Shown here piece after piece: positions 1 to 8,431 of a DNA stretch of 64,000 bases (position 1 is its first letter; the number at the start of each line of letters is the position of its first letter). The DNA is from Mesorhizobium_K sp040049215 (GTDB taxonomy: Bacteria; Pseudomonadota; Alphaproteobacteria; Rhizobiales; Rhizobiaceae). A model generated the notes under the pieces. That model was not told the origin of the DNA. It ran no database searches and saw nothing but the letters and a program-made list of their open reading frames with translations. The translations under genes were made by a program, and so were the position numbers. The stretch is from the NCBI RefSeq assembly GCF_040049215.1, contig NZ_JBDZDN010000001.1, positions 248,001-312,000 on the forward strand, given 5' to 3'.

Positions 1-652
1 GTTCGTGGCGTCGGCCGAGATGGCCGACCGCTGCGGCTTCGACATGCTCGAAATCCACGCCGCGCACGGCTACCTGCTCTCCGCCTTCATCACGCCGCTG
101 ACCAACAAACGCACCGACGACTATGGCGGGTCGCTCGAGAACCGCATGCGCTACCCACTGGAGATTTTTCATGCGGTGCGGGAGGCCTGGCCGCTGCACA
201 AGCCGATATCGGTGCGCATTTCGGCCAACGACTGGGTCGGCATCGAGGGCGTCACGCCGGCCGACGCGGTCGAGATCGCCAAGATGCTCTCCGCGGCCGG
301 CGTCGACATTTGCGACGTCTCCGCGGGCCAGACCTCGATCCGCGCCAAGCCTGTCTATGGCCGCATGTTCCAGACGCCGTTCTCCGACCGCATCCGCAAC
401 GAGACCGGCATGGCGACGATGGCGGTCGGCAACATCTACGAGCCGGACCACGTCAACTCGATCCTGATGGCCGGGCGTGCCGACCTCGTCTGCCTCGCGC
501 GGCCGCATCTCGCCGATCCCTACTGGACGCTCCACGCGGCGGTGACGCTCGGCGACCGCGGCGTGAAATGGCCGGATCCGTATTTGCCCGGCCGCGACCA
601 GGCTTATCGGCTTGCGGCTCAGCGCAACGCGGCGGCGGAGTTCAAGGTATGA
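1..652 (+). CDS. anthraniloyl-CoA monooxygenase/reductase, C-terminal part (5' end outside window)
   Basis: This is the 3' part of a flavoenzyme whose N-terminus lies before the window; the frame is open from base 2. The visible 216 residues are the second half of an Old Yellow Enzyme-type TIM barrel. Key motifs are EIHAAHGYLLSAF, the segment DDYGGSLENRMR, and a late phosphate-binding region around VCLARPHLADPYW. Stand-alone NADH:flavin oxidoreductases and the reductase half of salicylyl-CoA 5-hydroxylase / 2-aminobenzoyl-CoA monooxygenase/reductase share these. The neighbouring kynureninase, aminobenzoate-CoA ligase and beta-oxidation genes favour the bifunctional anthraniloyl-CoA enzyme, which hydroxylates and reduces the ring. 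The N-terminal monooxygenase half cannot be seen, so a single-domain OYE is not excluded. Its stop overlaps the next start by 4 nt. Confidence 0.75.
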   Translation, partial: FVASAEMADRCGFDMLEIHAAHGYLLSAFITPLTNKRTDDYGGSLENRMRYPLEIFHAVREAWPLHKPISVRISANDWVGIEGVTPADAVEIAKMLSAAGVDICDVSAGQTSIRAKPVYGRMFQTPFSDRIRNETGMATMAVGNIYEPDHVNSILMAGRADLVCLARPHLADPYWTLHAAVTLGDRGVKWPDPYLPGRDQAYRLAAQRNAAAEFKV

Positions 653-1422
653 TCGGGGGCCAAAAGGTTCTCGGCCGTCATGCGCTCGTCACCGGCGGCG
701 GCTCCGGCGTCGGGCGCGAGATCGCGCTGGCGCTGGCGCAAGCCGGCGTCGACGTGACGATCTGCGGCCGGCGGGCGGACGTGCTTGACGCGGTTGCCGC
801 CGAGAGCAGCCGCATCCACGGCATCGCCGCCGACATCACCGACGAACACGCGGTGTCGGGGCTTTACGAAAAGGCGGAAGCGGCGCGCGGGCCGTTCGAC
901 ATCGTGATCGCCAACGCCGGCGCCGCCGACAGCGCGCCCGCGCACAAGGTTTCGCTCGCAGACTGGCGCAGGACGCTCGACGTCAACCTCACGGGCGCGT
1001 TCCTCACCGTGAAGCCGGCGCTTTCAAGCATGGCCGCGCGCAAGGCAGGCCGCATCGTCTTCATCGCCTCGGTCGCCGGTCTCAGGGGTTATGCCTATGT
1101 CGCGCCCTATGTCGCGGCCAAGCACGGCGTGATCGGGCTGATGCGGGCGCTCGCCGCCGAGACCGTCAAGACGGGCGTCACCGTCAACGCGGTCTGCCCG
1201 GGCTATGTCGAGACGGACATGCTCGACCGGTCGGTGAACAACATCGTCGAAAAGACCGGGCGTTCGGCGGAAGAAGCGCGCTCGATCCTCGCCGCCGCCA
1301 ATCCGCAGAACCGGTTCATCCAGCCGGACGAAGTCGCGGACACCGTGCTCTGGCTCTGCGGAGAAAAGGCCGGCTCCATCACCGGCCAGGCGATCTCCAT
1401 CTCCGGAGGCGAGACATGGTGA
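649..1422 (+). CDS. SDR family oxidoreductase (3-hydroxyacyl-CoA dehydrogenase-like)
   Basis: A 257-residue classical short-chain dehydrogenase. It has the NAD(P) motif TGGGSGVG at residues 15-22, NAG at 89-91, and a catalytic Ser141, Tyr154, Lys158 triad (YVAAK). The start is the ATG inside ATGA, overlapping the stop of the preceding flavoenzyme, so the two are translationally coupled. Its place among CoA-thioester enzymes suggests oxidation of a hydroxyacyl-CoA (or reduction of a ring ketone) formed from the dearomatised anthraniloyl-CoA. The substrate is inferred from context only. Confidence 0.85.
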   Translation: MIGGQKVLGRHALVTGGGSGVGREIALALAQAGVDVTICGRRADVLDAVAAESSRIHGIAADITDEHAVSGLYEKAEAARGPFDIVIANAGAADSAPAHKVSLADWRRTLDVNLTGAFLTVKPALSSMAARKAGRIVFIASVAGLRGYAYVAPYVAAKHGVIGLMRALAAETVKTGVTVNAVCPGYVETDMLDRSVNNIVEKTGRSAEEARSILAAANPQNRFIQPDEVADTVLWLCGEKAGSITGQAISISGGETW

Positions 1423-1886
1423 GCGCGCCGCTTTCCGCGATCTCCAAGGACAGCAAGGAGAGGCTGCGGCTTTGGATCAGGATGCTGCGGGCGTCGCGCA
1501 CCATCGAGGCGGAGCTGCGCGAGCGTCTCAGGCGGGAATTCGACACCACGCTGCCGCGCTTCGACGTGATGGCGGCGCTCTATCGCGTGCCGGAGGGGAT
1601 GCTGATGAGCGGCCTGTCGAGCTTCCTGCTCGTCTCCAACGGCAACGTGACCGGCATCGTCGACCGCCTCGTATCGGAGGGTCTGGTGACCCGCGCGCGG
1701 CGCAACGGCGACCGCCGCACCTCCATGGTGAAACTGACGGATGCCGGCAGGGCGCAGTTCGAGGCGATGGCTGCGGCCCACGAGGGCTGGATCGGCGAAC
1801 TGCTCGGCGGGGTCGGCGAGGAGGACACAAGGCGGCTTGCGACCATGCTGAAGTCGTTCCGTAGCAACTGGGAGGGGCGCGAATGA
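1416..1886 (+). CDS. MarR family transcriptional regulator
   Basis: A 156-residue winged-helix protein. The MarR core spans about residues 35-120 and includes the recognition region SNGNVTGIVDRLVSEGLVTR and a wing NGDRRTSMVKLT. The start at 1416 follows a GGAGG sequence and overlaps the SDR gene by 7 nt; its stop overlaps the next gene by 4 nt. It is therefore embedded in the catabolic operon. MarR proteins in aromatic-CoA operons are commonly repressors released by a CoA-thioester intermediate, which would fit here, but no ligand can be read from the sequence. Confidence 0.9.
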   Translation: MVSAPLSAISKDSKERLRLWIRMLRASRTIEAELRERLRREFDTTLPRFDVMAALYRVPEGMLMSGLSSFLLVSNGNVTGIVDRLVSEGLVTRARRNGDRRTSMVKLTDAGRAQFEAMAAAHEGWIGELLGGVGEEDTRRLATMLKSFRSNWEGRE

Positions 1887-2713
1887 AGAACCCCGGTACA
1901 GGTTTTGGGATGGCCGGGCTGCAGCCGAAACACTTCGTCTGGAAGGTCGACGGCAGGATCGCGACGATCCGGCTCGACCGGCCGGAACGCAAGAACCCGC
2001 TCACCTTCGGGTCCTATGCCGAGCTGCGCGACCTCTTTCGCGATCTCGTCTATGCCGACGATGTCGACGCGGTCGTATTCCTGCCGAACGGCGGCAATTT
2101 CTGCTCGGGCGGCGACGTGCACGACATCATCGGGCCGCTGGTCAAGATGGACATGAAGCAGTTGCTGGCCTTCACGCGCATGACCGGCGATTTCGTGAAG
2201 GCGATGCTCAACTGCGGCAAGCCGATCATCTCGGCGGTGGACGGCGTGGCCGTCGGCGCCGGCGCGATCATCGCCATGGCCTCCGACATCCGCATCGCCA
2301 CCCCGGAGGCCAAGACCGCCTTCCTGTTCACGCGCGTTGGGCTCGCCGGCTGCGACATGGGCGCCTGCGCGATCCTGCCGCGCATCATCGGCCAGGGCCG
2401 CGCGGCGGAGCTTCTCTACACCGGCCGCACGATGAGCGCTGCCGAAGGCGAACGCTGGGGGTTCTACAACCGGCTGGTCGAGGCGAGTGCGCTGGAGGCC
2501 GACGCGATGGAGCTGGCCGGACGCATCGTTTCGGGTCCCACCTTCGCCCACGGAATCACCAAGACCCAGCTCAACCAGGAATGGTCGATGGGTCTCGACC
2601 AGGCGATCGAGGCCGAGGCGCAGGCGCAGGCGATCTGCATGCAGACCAAGGATTTCGAGCGCGCCTACAAGGCGTTCGTGGCCAAGGAAAAGCCTGTGTT
2701 CGAGGGGGATTGA
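1883..2713 (+). CDS. enoyl-CoA hydratase/isomerase family protein
   Basis: A 276-residue crotonase-fold protein. It carries oxyanion-hole segments FCSGGDVHDI and VDGVAVGAGAIIAMASDIRIA. The region that normally holds the catalytic glutamates reads VGLAGCDMGACAILPRIIG, which differs from the usual xPGxGGTQRLPR of plain hydratases. It may therefore be a hydratase, isomerase or ring hydrolase for a cyclic CoA ester. It is coupled by 4-nt and 1-nt overlaps to marR and to the acyl-CoA dehydrogenase, placing it in the same anthraniloyl-CoA breakdown pathway. Confidence 0.85.
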   Translation: MKNPGTGFGMAGLQPKHFVWKVDGRIATIRLDRPERKNPLTFGSYAELRDLFRDLVYADDVDAVVFLPNGGNFCSGGDVHDIIGPLVKMDMKQLLAFTRMTGDFVKAMLNCGKPIISAVDGVAVGAGAIIAMASDIRIATPEAKTAFLFTRVGLAGCDMGACAILPRIIGQGRAAELLYTGRTMSAAEGERWGFYNRLVEASALEADAMELAGRIVSGPTFAHGITKTQLNQEWSMGLDQAIEAEAQAQAICMQTKDFERAYKAFVAKEKPVFEGD

Positions 2714-3870
2714 TGCCTGACCGCTCGTTCCTCGACTGGCCGTTCCTGGAAGCCCGTCATCGGGATTGGGCAGAGAGGCTCGAGGCATGGTGCGCGAAAA
2801 ACCTCCCCGTCGATCACCATGACGTGGACTCTGCCTGCCGGGCGCTGGTCGCACAGCTCGGACAGGACGGCTGGCTGAAGCCGACGGCGGTCGACACCGC
2901 TGACCCCGCCCCGCTCGACGTGCGCACGCTCTGCATCACCCGCGAGACGCTTGCCAGGCACGACGGCCTCGCTGACTTCGCCTTCGCCATGCAAGGGCTG
3001 GGCACCGGCGCGATCAGCCTGTTCGGTACGGACGGACAGAAGCAGTGGCTCACGAAGACGCGCGCCGGCAAGGCGATCGCGGCCTTCGCGCTGTCGGAGC
3101 CGCGCGCCGGCTCCGACGTCGCCAATATGGACATGACGGCGACGAAAGACGGCGACTTCTACGTGCTGTCAGGCGAAAAGACCTGGATATCCAACGGCGG
3201 CATCGCCGACCTCTACACTGTCTTCGCCCGCACCGGCGAAGCGCCCGGCGCAAAGGGAATTTCGGCCTTCCTCGTGCCCGCGGACACGAAAGGTCTTAAT
3301 GTCGCCGAGCGGCTGGAAGTCATCGCGCCGCATCCGCTGGCGCGGCTCTCCTTCGAGGGGGTCCGCGTTCCCTCCTCGGCCATGATCGGCAGGCCGGGCG
3401 ACGGCTTCAAAATAGCGATGTCGGTGCTCGACGTGTTCCGCTCGACGGTCGGCGCCGCGGCGCTCGGCTTTGCGCGCCGCGCCTTCGACGAAAGCCTCAG
3501 CCGGGCCACCGAGCGAGAGCTGTTCGGCGCGCCGCTTGCCGAGCTGCAGATGGTGCAGGGTCATCTCGCCGAGATGGCGCTCGACATCGATGCCGCAGCC
3601 CTACTGGTCTATCGCGCCGCCTGGACGAAGGATTCGGGTGCGGCGCGTGTCACGCGCGAGGCGGCGATGGCCAAGCTTTATGCGACCGACAAGGCGCAGG
3701 ACGTCATCGACAAGGCGGTGCAGCTCCATGGCGGCGACGGCGTGCGCAAGGGCCACATCGTCGAGAGCCTCTATCGTGAAATCCGCGCGCTCCGAATCTA
3801 CGAAGGCGCGTCCGACGTGCAGAAGGTCGTCATCGCGAGGCAGGTACTCGCGGAGATGCGAAAATCATAA
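2713..3870 (+). CDS. acyl-CoA dehydrogenase
   Basis: A 385-residue flavoprotein of the acyl-CoA dehydrogenase family. The middle domain contains FALSEPRAGSDVANM, followed by TWISNGG. The C-terminal helical domain holds LHGGDGVRKGHIVESLYREIRALRIYEGASDVQ, with the usual catalytic-region glutamate in IYEGAS. The start ATG overlaps the preceding stop in TGATG. Likely role: introduce a double bond in a cyclic or ring-opened CoA thioester during the beta-oxidation phase of 2-aminobenzoate catabolism. The exact substrate is inferred from the operon. Confidence 0.88.
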   Translation: MPDRSFLDWPFLEARHRDWAERLEAWCAKNLPVDHHDVDSACRALVAQLGQDGWLKPTAVDTADPAPLDVRTLCITRETLARHDGLADFAFAMQGLGTGAISLFGTDGQKQWLTKTRAGKAIAAFALSEPRAGSDVANMDMTATKDGDFYVLSGEKTWISNGGIADLYTVFARTGEAPGAKGISAFLVPADTKGLNVAERLEVIAPHPLARLSFEGVRVPSSAMIGRPGDGFKIAMSVLDVFRSTVGAAALGFARRAFDESLSRATERELFGAPLAELQMVQGHLAEMALDIDAAALLVYRAAWTKDSGAARVTREAAMAKLYATDKAQDVIDKAVQLHGGDGVRKGHIVESLYREIRALRIYEGASDVQKVVIARQVLAEMRKS

Positions 3871-3893
3871 ATCCAGAGGGAAAGGGCCTACGT

Positions 3894-4346
3894 ATGACAA
3901 AGGAACTCGCCAAAGGCATTACCGCGAACGGCGCCGGCTTCGACGGCGTCAAATGGAACATTCTCGGCCAGGTTTATTATCCGAAGGCGGCGTGCGAGAG
4001 CAGCTTCGCCTTCGAGACGAACAGTGCGCCCGGCCAGTTCGTGCCTGTTCATATCCACCCCGACCAGGACGAATTCATCCTCGTGCAGGAGGGTGAACTT
4101 TCGCTCAAGCTCGATGGCGTGTGGACGAGCGCGAAGGCGGGAGACCTCGTGCGCATGCCGCGCGGCATCCCGCATGGCTATTTCAACAAGTCCGACAAGC
4201 CCTGCCGCGCGCTGTTCTGGGTTTCGCCGGCCGGCCGCCTGAAGGAACTGTTCGAGAATTTGCACGACAAGAGCGACATCCCCGAGATCATCAAGCTTTC
4301 CGCCGAGCACGATGTCGACTTCCTGCCGGAGGAGGCGAACGCCTGA
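3894..4346 (+). CDS. cupin domain-containing protein
   Basis: A 150-residue single-domain cupin. The first motif has histidines and a glutamate in VPVHIHPDQDEFILVQEG, and the second has the distal histidine in MPRGIPHGY, so a metal site is likely. AAAGGG lies 7 nt upstream of the ATG. No signal peptide is visible. It sits between the acyl-CoA dehydrogenase and the aminobenzoate-CoA ligase. A role as a dioxygenase, isomerase or sensor is possible; I cannot assign a reaction. Confidence 0.8.
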   Translation: MTKELAKGITANGAGFDGVKWNILGQVYYPKAACESSFAFETNSAPGQFVPVHIHPDQDEFILVQEGELSLKLDGVWTSAKAGDLVRMPRGIPHGYFNKSDKPCRALFWVSPAGRLKELFENLHDKSDIPEIIKLSAEHDVDFLPEEANA

Positions 4347-4347
4347 G

Positions 4348-5967
4348 ATGCTCGGCCTCTCCGCACACACCGACACCTTCGCTCGAGATAATCTGCCGCC
4401 CCCCGAACACTGGCCGGATTTCCTGCTCGACGGCTTCGACTATCCGGAGCAGCTGAACGCGGCCGTCGAGCTGACGGACCGCCTCGTCGAGCAGGGCTTC
4501 GGCGACCGTACCGCGCTGATCGGCAACGGCCGGCGGCGCACCTACAAGGAGCTGTCGGACTGGACGAACCGGCTGGCGCACGCGCTGGTCGAGAACTACG
4601 GCGTCAAGCCCGGCAACCGCGTGCTGATCCGCTCCGCCAACAACCCGGCCATGGTTGCCTGCTGGCTCGCCGCCACCAAGGCCGGCGCGGTCGTGGTCAA
4701 CACCATGCCGATGCTGCGCGCCGGCGAACTGACGCAGATCGTCGACAAGGCCGAGATCGGGCTGGCGCTTTGCGACACGCGACTGATGGACGAGATGATC
4801 GCCTGCGCCAAGACCAGCCGCTTCCTGAAGCAGGTGGTCGGCTTCGACGGCACCGCCAACCATGACGCCGAACTCGACCGCGTCGCGCTCAACAAGGACG
4901 TCCGCTTCGAGGCGGTGCCAACCGGCCGCGACGATGTCGCGCTGCTCGGCTTCACCTCGGGCACGACAGGCGTGCCCAAGGCGACGATGCATTTCCACCG
5001 CGACCTTCTCATCATTGCCGACGGCTATGCGAAGGAGGTGCTCGGCGTCACCCCTGATGACGTGTTCGTCGGCTCGCCGCCGCTCGCCTTCACCTTCGGC
5101 CTCGGCGGGCTGGCTATCTTCCCGTTGCGCTTCGGCGCGGCCGCGACGCTGCTCGAAAACGCGACGCCGCCGAACATGGTCGAGATCATCGAGACCTATC
5201 GCGCGACGATCAGCTTCACCGCGCCGACCGCGTATCGCGCGATGCTCGCGGCAATGGACAAGGGCGCCGATCTCTCGTCGCTCAGGATCGCCGTCTCCGC
5301 TGGCGAGACCTTGCCCGCGCCTGTCTTCGAGGACTGGACGAAAAAGACCGGCAAGCCGATCCTCGACGGCATCGGCGCCACCGAGATGCTGCACATCTTC
5401 ATCTCCAACCGGCTGTCCGACATGGCGCCCGGTCGCACCGGCAAACCGGTGACCGGCTACGAGGCCAGGATCGTCGACGAGGAAATGAAGGAGGTGCCGC
5501 GCGGTACGATCGGGCGGCTCGCCGTGCGCGGACCGACCGGTTGCCGCTACATGGCCGACATCAGGCAGAAGAACTATGTCCGCGGCGGCTGGAACCTGAC
5601 CGGCGATTCCTTCCTCCAGGACGAAGACGGCTTCTTCCACTTCGCCGCGCGTTCTGACGACATGATCATCTCGTCGGGCTACAACATTGCCGGACCGGAG
5701 GTCGAGGCTGCGCTGCTCGCCCACGCGCATGTCAGGGAATGCGCCGTCATCGGCGCGGCCGACCCCGACCGCGGCCAGATCGTCGAGGCGTATGTCGTGC
5801 TGGTCGAGGGCATTGAGGCGGACGACCTGACGCGCAAGATCTTGCAGGACCACGTCAAGGCGACCATCGCCCCTTACAAATATCCGCGCTCGGTGAAGTT
5901 CGTCGACGCGTTGCCGAAAACGCAGACCGGCAAGATCCAGCGCTTCCGGCTGAGAGAGAAGAAATGA
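4348..5967 (+). CDS. 2-aminobenzoate-CoA ligase (benzoate-CoA ligase family)
   Basis: A 539-residue ANL-superfamily acyl-CoA synthetase. The AMP/phosphate loop TSGTTGVPKAT is near residue 202, and the C-terminal lid has YKYPRSVKFVDALPKTQTGK with the adenylation lysine. I chose the ATG at 4348 because GGAGG precedes it; an upstream in-frame codon at 4312 lies inside the cupin gene. The next gene (kynureninase) produces anthranilate, so activation of anthranilate to anthraniloyl-CoA is the natural assignment, equivalent to AbmG of Azoarcus evansii. Other substituted benzoates remain possible substrates. Confidence 0.88.
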   Translation: MLGLSAHTDTFARDNLPPPEHWPDFLLDGFDYPEQLNAAVELTDRLVEQGFGDRTALIGNGRRRTYKELSDWTNRLAHALVENYGVKPGNRVLIRSANNPAMVACWLAATKAGAVVVNTMPMLRAGELTQIVDKAEIGLALCDTRLMDEMIACAKTSRFLKQVVGFDGTANHDAELDRVALNKDVRFEAVPTGRDDVALLGFTSGTTGVPKATMHFHRDLLIIADGYAKEVLGVTPDDVFVGSPPLAFTFGLGGLAIFPLRFGAAATLLENATPPNMVEIIETYRATISFTAPTAYRAMLAAMDKGADLSSLRIAVSAGETLPAPVFEDWTKKTGKPILDGIGATEMLHIFISNRLSDMAPGRTGKPVTGYEARIVDEEMKEVPRGTIGRLAVRGPTGCRYMADIRQKNYVRGGWNLTGDSFLQDEDGFFHFAARSDDMIISSGYNIAGPEVEAALLAHAHVRECAVIGAADPDRGQIVEAYVVLVEGIEADDLTRKILQDHVKATIAPYKYPRSVKFVDALPKTQTGKIQRFRLREKK

Positions 5968-7157
5968 CCGACTTCGCCCGGACCCGAAAACTGTTCGAGA
6001 TACCCGACGGGATGATTTATCTCGACGGCAATTCGCTCGGGCCGCTGCCCATCGCAGCCAAGGCGCGCGTCGCAGACATGCTGGCCAACGAATGGGGCAA
6101 GCACCTGATCAAGGGCTGGAACCTTTCCGGCTGGATCCACCAATCGCGCCGCATCGGCGACCGCATCGGCAGGCTGATCGGCGCGCCGGAAGGTACCACG
6201 ATCATGGGCGACACGCTGTCGATCAAGGTCTATCAGGCGCTGGCCGCCGCGCTCGACCTCAATCCGGGCCGCAAGATCGTGCTTTCCGACAGCGGGAACT
6301 TCCCGTCCGACCTCTACATGGCGCAAGGCCTGATCGGCTCGCTCGGGCGCGGGCTGGAGTTGAAGGTCGTCGAGCCGGACGCGGTCGAAGACGCAATCGA
6401 CGATGGCGTCGCGGTGCTGATGCTGACGGAGGTCGACTACCGCACCGGCCGCCTGCACGACATGAAGGCGCTGACGGCAAAGGCGCATGCCGCCGGCGCG
6501 CTCACGGTTTGGGATCTCGCCCATTCCGCCGGCGCGTTGCCGGTGGATGTGCTTGGCGCCGGCGCGGATTTCGCGGTCGGCTGCACCTACAAATATTTGA
6601 ACGGCGGGCCAGGCGCGCCGGCCTTCATCTATGTCGCGTCGCGCCATCTGGAGACCGCCCGCCCCGCCCTCTCCGGCTGGCTAGGCCACGAGGCACCGTT
6701 CGCCTTCGACCTCGACTACCGCGCGGGAACGGGCATCGACCGCATGCGCGTCGGCACGCCGCCGGTGATCGCGCTCAGCGTGCTCGACGCCGCGCTCGAC
6801 GCATGGGATGGCGTGTCGATGGATGACGTCCGCGCCGCCTCGATAGGGCTCTGCGACCTGTTCATACGCGAGGTGGAAGGCCGCTGCCCGGAACTGACGC
6901 TCGCCACCACGCGCCACGGCCATGCGCGCGGCAGCCAGGTCTCGTTTCGCCATCCACAGGGTTACGCCATCATGCAGGCGCTGATCGCTAGAAACGTGAT
7001 CGGCGATTTCCGCGCGCCTGACGCGATCCGCTTCGGCTTCACGCCGCTCTATATTGGCGAAGAGGAGGTTCTGGGTGCGGCCCGCGCGCTGGAACGCATC
7101 ATGAAGGAGCGGCTCTGGGATGCGGCGGAGTATCAACGAAAGGCGCTGGTGACATGA
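5964..7157 (+). CDS. kynU: kynureninase
   Basis: A 397-residue PLP enzyme of aminotransferase class V that cleaves L-kynurenine to anthranilate and L-alanine. Diagnostic segments are IYLDGNSLGPLP at the N-terminus, DLAHSAGALPVDV (PLP-binding aspartate) and CTYKYLNGGPGAPAF with the Schiff-base lysine at about residue 210. The start overlaps the ligase stop by 4 nt and the stop overlaps kynA by 4 nt. It links tryptophan catabolism to the anthraniloyl-CoA pathway encoded on either side. Confidence 0.95.
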   Translation: MTDFARTRKLFEIPDGMIYLDGNSLGPLPIAAKARVADMLANEWGKHLIKGWNLSGWIHQSRRIGDRIGRLIGAPEGTTIMGDTLSIKVYQALAAALDLNPGRKIVLSDSGNFPSDLYMAQGLIGSLGRGLELKVVEPDAVEDAIDDGVAVLMLTEVDYRTGRLHDMKALTAKAHAAGALTVWDLAHSAGALPVDVLGAGADFAVGCTYKYLNGGPGAPAFIYVASRHLETARPALSGWLGHEAPFAFDLDYRAGTGIDRMRVGTPPVIALSVLDAALDAWDGVSMDDVRAASIGLCDLFIREVEGRCPELTLATTRHGHARGSQVSFRHPQGYAIMQALIARNVIGDFRAPDAIRFGFTPLYIGEEEVLGAARALERIMKERLWDAAEYQRKALVT

Positions 7158-7993
7158 GCGGAAAGCCCTACGATCCCGCTCAGGAAGGCGCCGAGATGTC
7201 GTTCGCCGGACGCATGTCCTATGGCGACTACCTGCACCTCGAACGCGTTCTCGACGCGCAGGAGCCGCTATCGTCGGCGCATGACGAGCTGCTTTTCATC
7301 ATCCAGCACCAGACCTCGGAACTGTGGATGAAGCTCGCGATCCACGAGATCAGGGCGACGATCGCGGCGATCCGCGAAGACCGTCTGGAGCCTGCCTTCA
7401 AGATGCTGAGCCGGGTCGCGCGCATCTTCGAACAACTGACCGGCGCGTGGGATGTGCTGCGCACGATGACGCCCAGCGAATACACCGAGTTCCGCGGCTC
7501 GCTCGGCCAGTCATCGGGGTTCCAGTCCTGGCAGTACCGCGCCATCGAGTTCCTGGCCGGCAACCGCAACCTGGCGATGCTGAGGCCACACGCGCACCGG
7601 CCGGAGATCACCGCCAAGCTGGAAGAAATCCTCGCCGATCCGAGCCTCTATGACGAAGCGTTGCTTTTGCTTGCGCGCAACGGCTTCGACATTGGCGAGG
7701 AAGCTCAGCGCGCCGACTGGCGCGAGACTCGGACGGAGAATCCCAAGGTGCTGGAAGCCTGGAAAATCGTCTACCGCGATCCGCAGACGCACTGGAAGCT
7801 CTACGAGCTTGCGGAAAAGCTGGTCGACTTCGAGGATTATTTCCGCCGCTGGCGCTTCAACCATGTCACCACGGTCGAGCGCATCATCGGGCTGAAGCGC
7901 GGCACCGGCGGCACGGCCGGCGTCTCCTACCTGCGCCGGATGCTTGATGTCGAGCTGTTCCCGGAACTGTGGAAGGTGCGGACGGAGCTTTAG
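7154..7993 (+). CDS. kynA: tryptophan 2,3-dioxygenase
   Basis: A 279-residue heme dioxygenase, the usual bacterial length, opening the indole ring of L-tryptophan to N-formylkynurenine. Signature segments are FIIQHQTSELWMKL (distal histidine region), SGFQSWQYRAIEF, and FNHVTTVERIIGLKRGTGGTAGVSYL, with the heme-ligand histidine near residue 237. It is coupled to kynU by an ATGA overlap. The intermediate kynurenine formamidase (kynB) is not in the window. Confidence 0.96.
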   Translation: MSGKPYDPAQEGAEMSFAGRMSYGDYLHLERVLDAQEPLSSAHDELLFIIQHQTSELWMKLAIHEIRATIAAIREDRLEPAFKMLSRVARIFEQLTGAWDVLRTMTPSEYTEFRGSLGQSSGFQSWQYRAIEFLAGNRNLAMLRPHAHRPEITAKLEEILADPSLYDEALLLLARNGFDIGEEAQRADWRETRTENPKVLEAWKIVYRDPQTHWKLYELAEKLVDFEDYFRRWRFNHVTTVERIIGLKRGTGGTAGVSYLRRMLDVELFPELWKVRTEL

Positions 7994-8015
7994 AATGAAC
8001 CCAGTGGGGGATTTG

Positions 8016-8411
8016 ATGCATGAGATCCTGCAGCCGGAAGGCTGGGCGAAGCCGGTCGGCTACGCGAACGGCGTCGCCGCGCGCGGACGGCTGGTCTTCG
8101 TCGGCGGCCAGGTCGGCTGGAACGGCCAGCAGCATTTCGAGACCGATGATTTTGCCGGCCAGGTCAGGCAGACGCTGGAGAACATCGTCGCCATTCTCGC
8201 TGAGGCCGACGCGAGGCCTGAGCACATCACCACGATGACCTGGTACTTCACCTCGAAGGGCGAATACCTCGCCAACCTGAAGGGCGTCGGGCAGGCCTAT
8301 CGCGAGGTGATCGGCAAACATTTCCCGGCGATGGCGGCCGTCGAGGTGACGGCGCTGGTCGAAGACCGCGCCAAGGTCGAGATACAGGCGATGGCGGTGG
8401 TGCCCGAATAG
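8016..8411 (+). CDS. RidA family protein (enamine/imine deaminase)
   Basis: A 131-residue YjgF/YER057c/UK114-family protein beginning MHEILQPEGWAKPVGYANG. GGGGG sits just upstream of the ATG at 8016; an in-frame ATG at 7995 would add 7 residues. RidA proteins hydrolyse enamines and imines with release of ammonia. The product of anthraniloyl-CoA monooxygenase/reductase is a ring enamine (2-amino-5-oxocyclohex-1-ene-carbonyl-CoA), so this protein is a plausible catalyst for its deamination. The fold assignment is firm; the substrate is inferred. Confidence 0.85.
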   Translation: MHEILQPEGWAKPVGYANGVAARGRLVFVGGQVGWNGQQHFETDDFAGQVRQTLENIVAILAEADARPEHITTMTWYFTSKGEYLANLKGVGQAYREVIGKHFPAMAAVEVTALVEDRAKVEIQAMAVVPE

Positions 8412-8431
8412 GCACGCAAAGGGCTGACGAC

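Noticed and set aside
4291..5853. Long open frame on the minus strand (520 codons) opposite the aminobenzoate-CoA ligase
   Set aside because: It is antisense to a gene with clear motifs, its translation is low-complexity and rich in R, G, D and H, and no domain is recognisable. High GC content keeps such shadow frames open.
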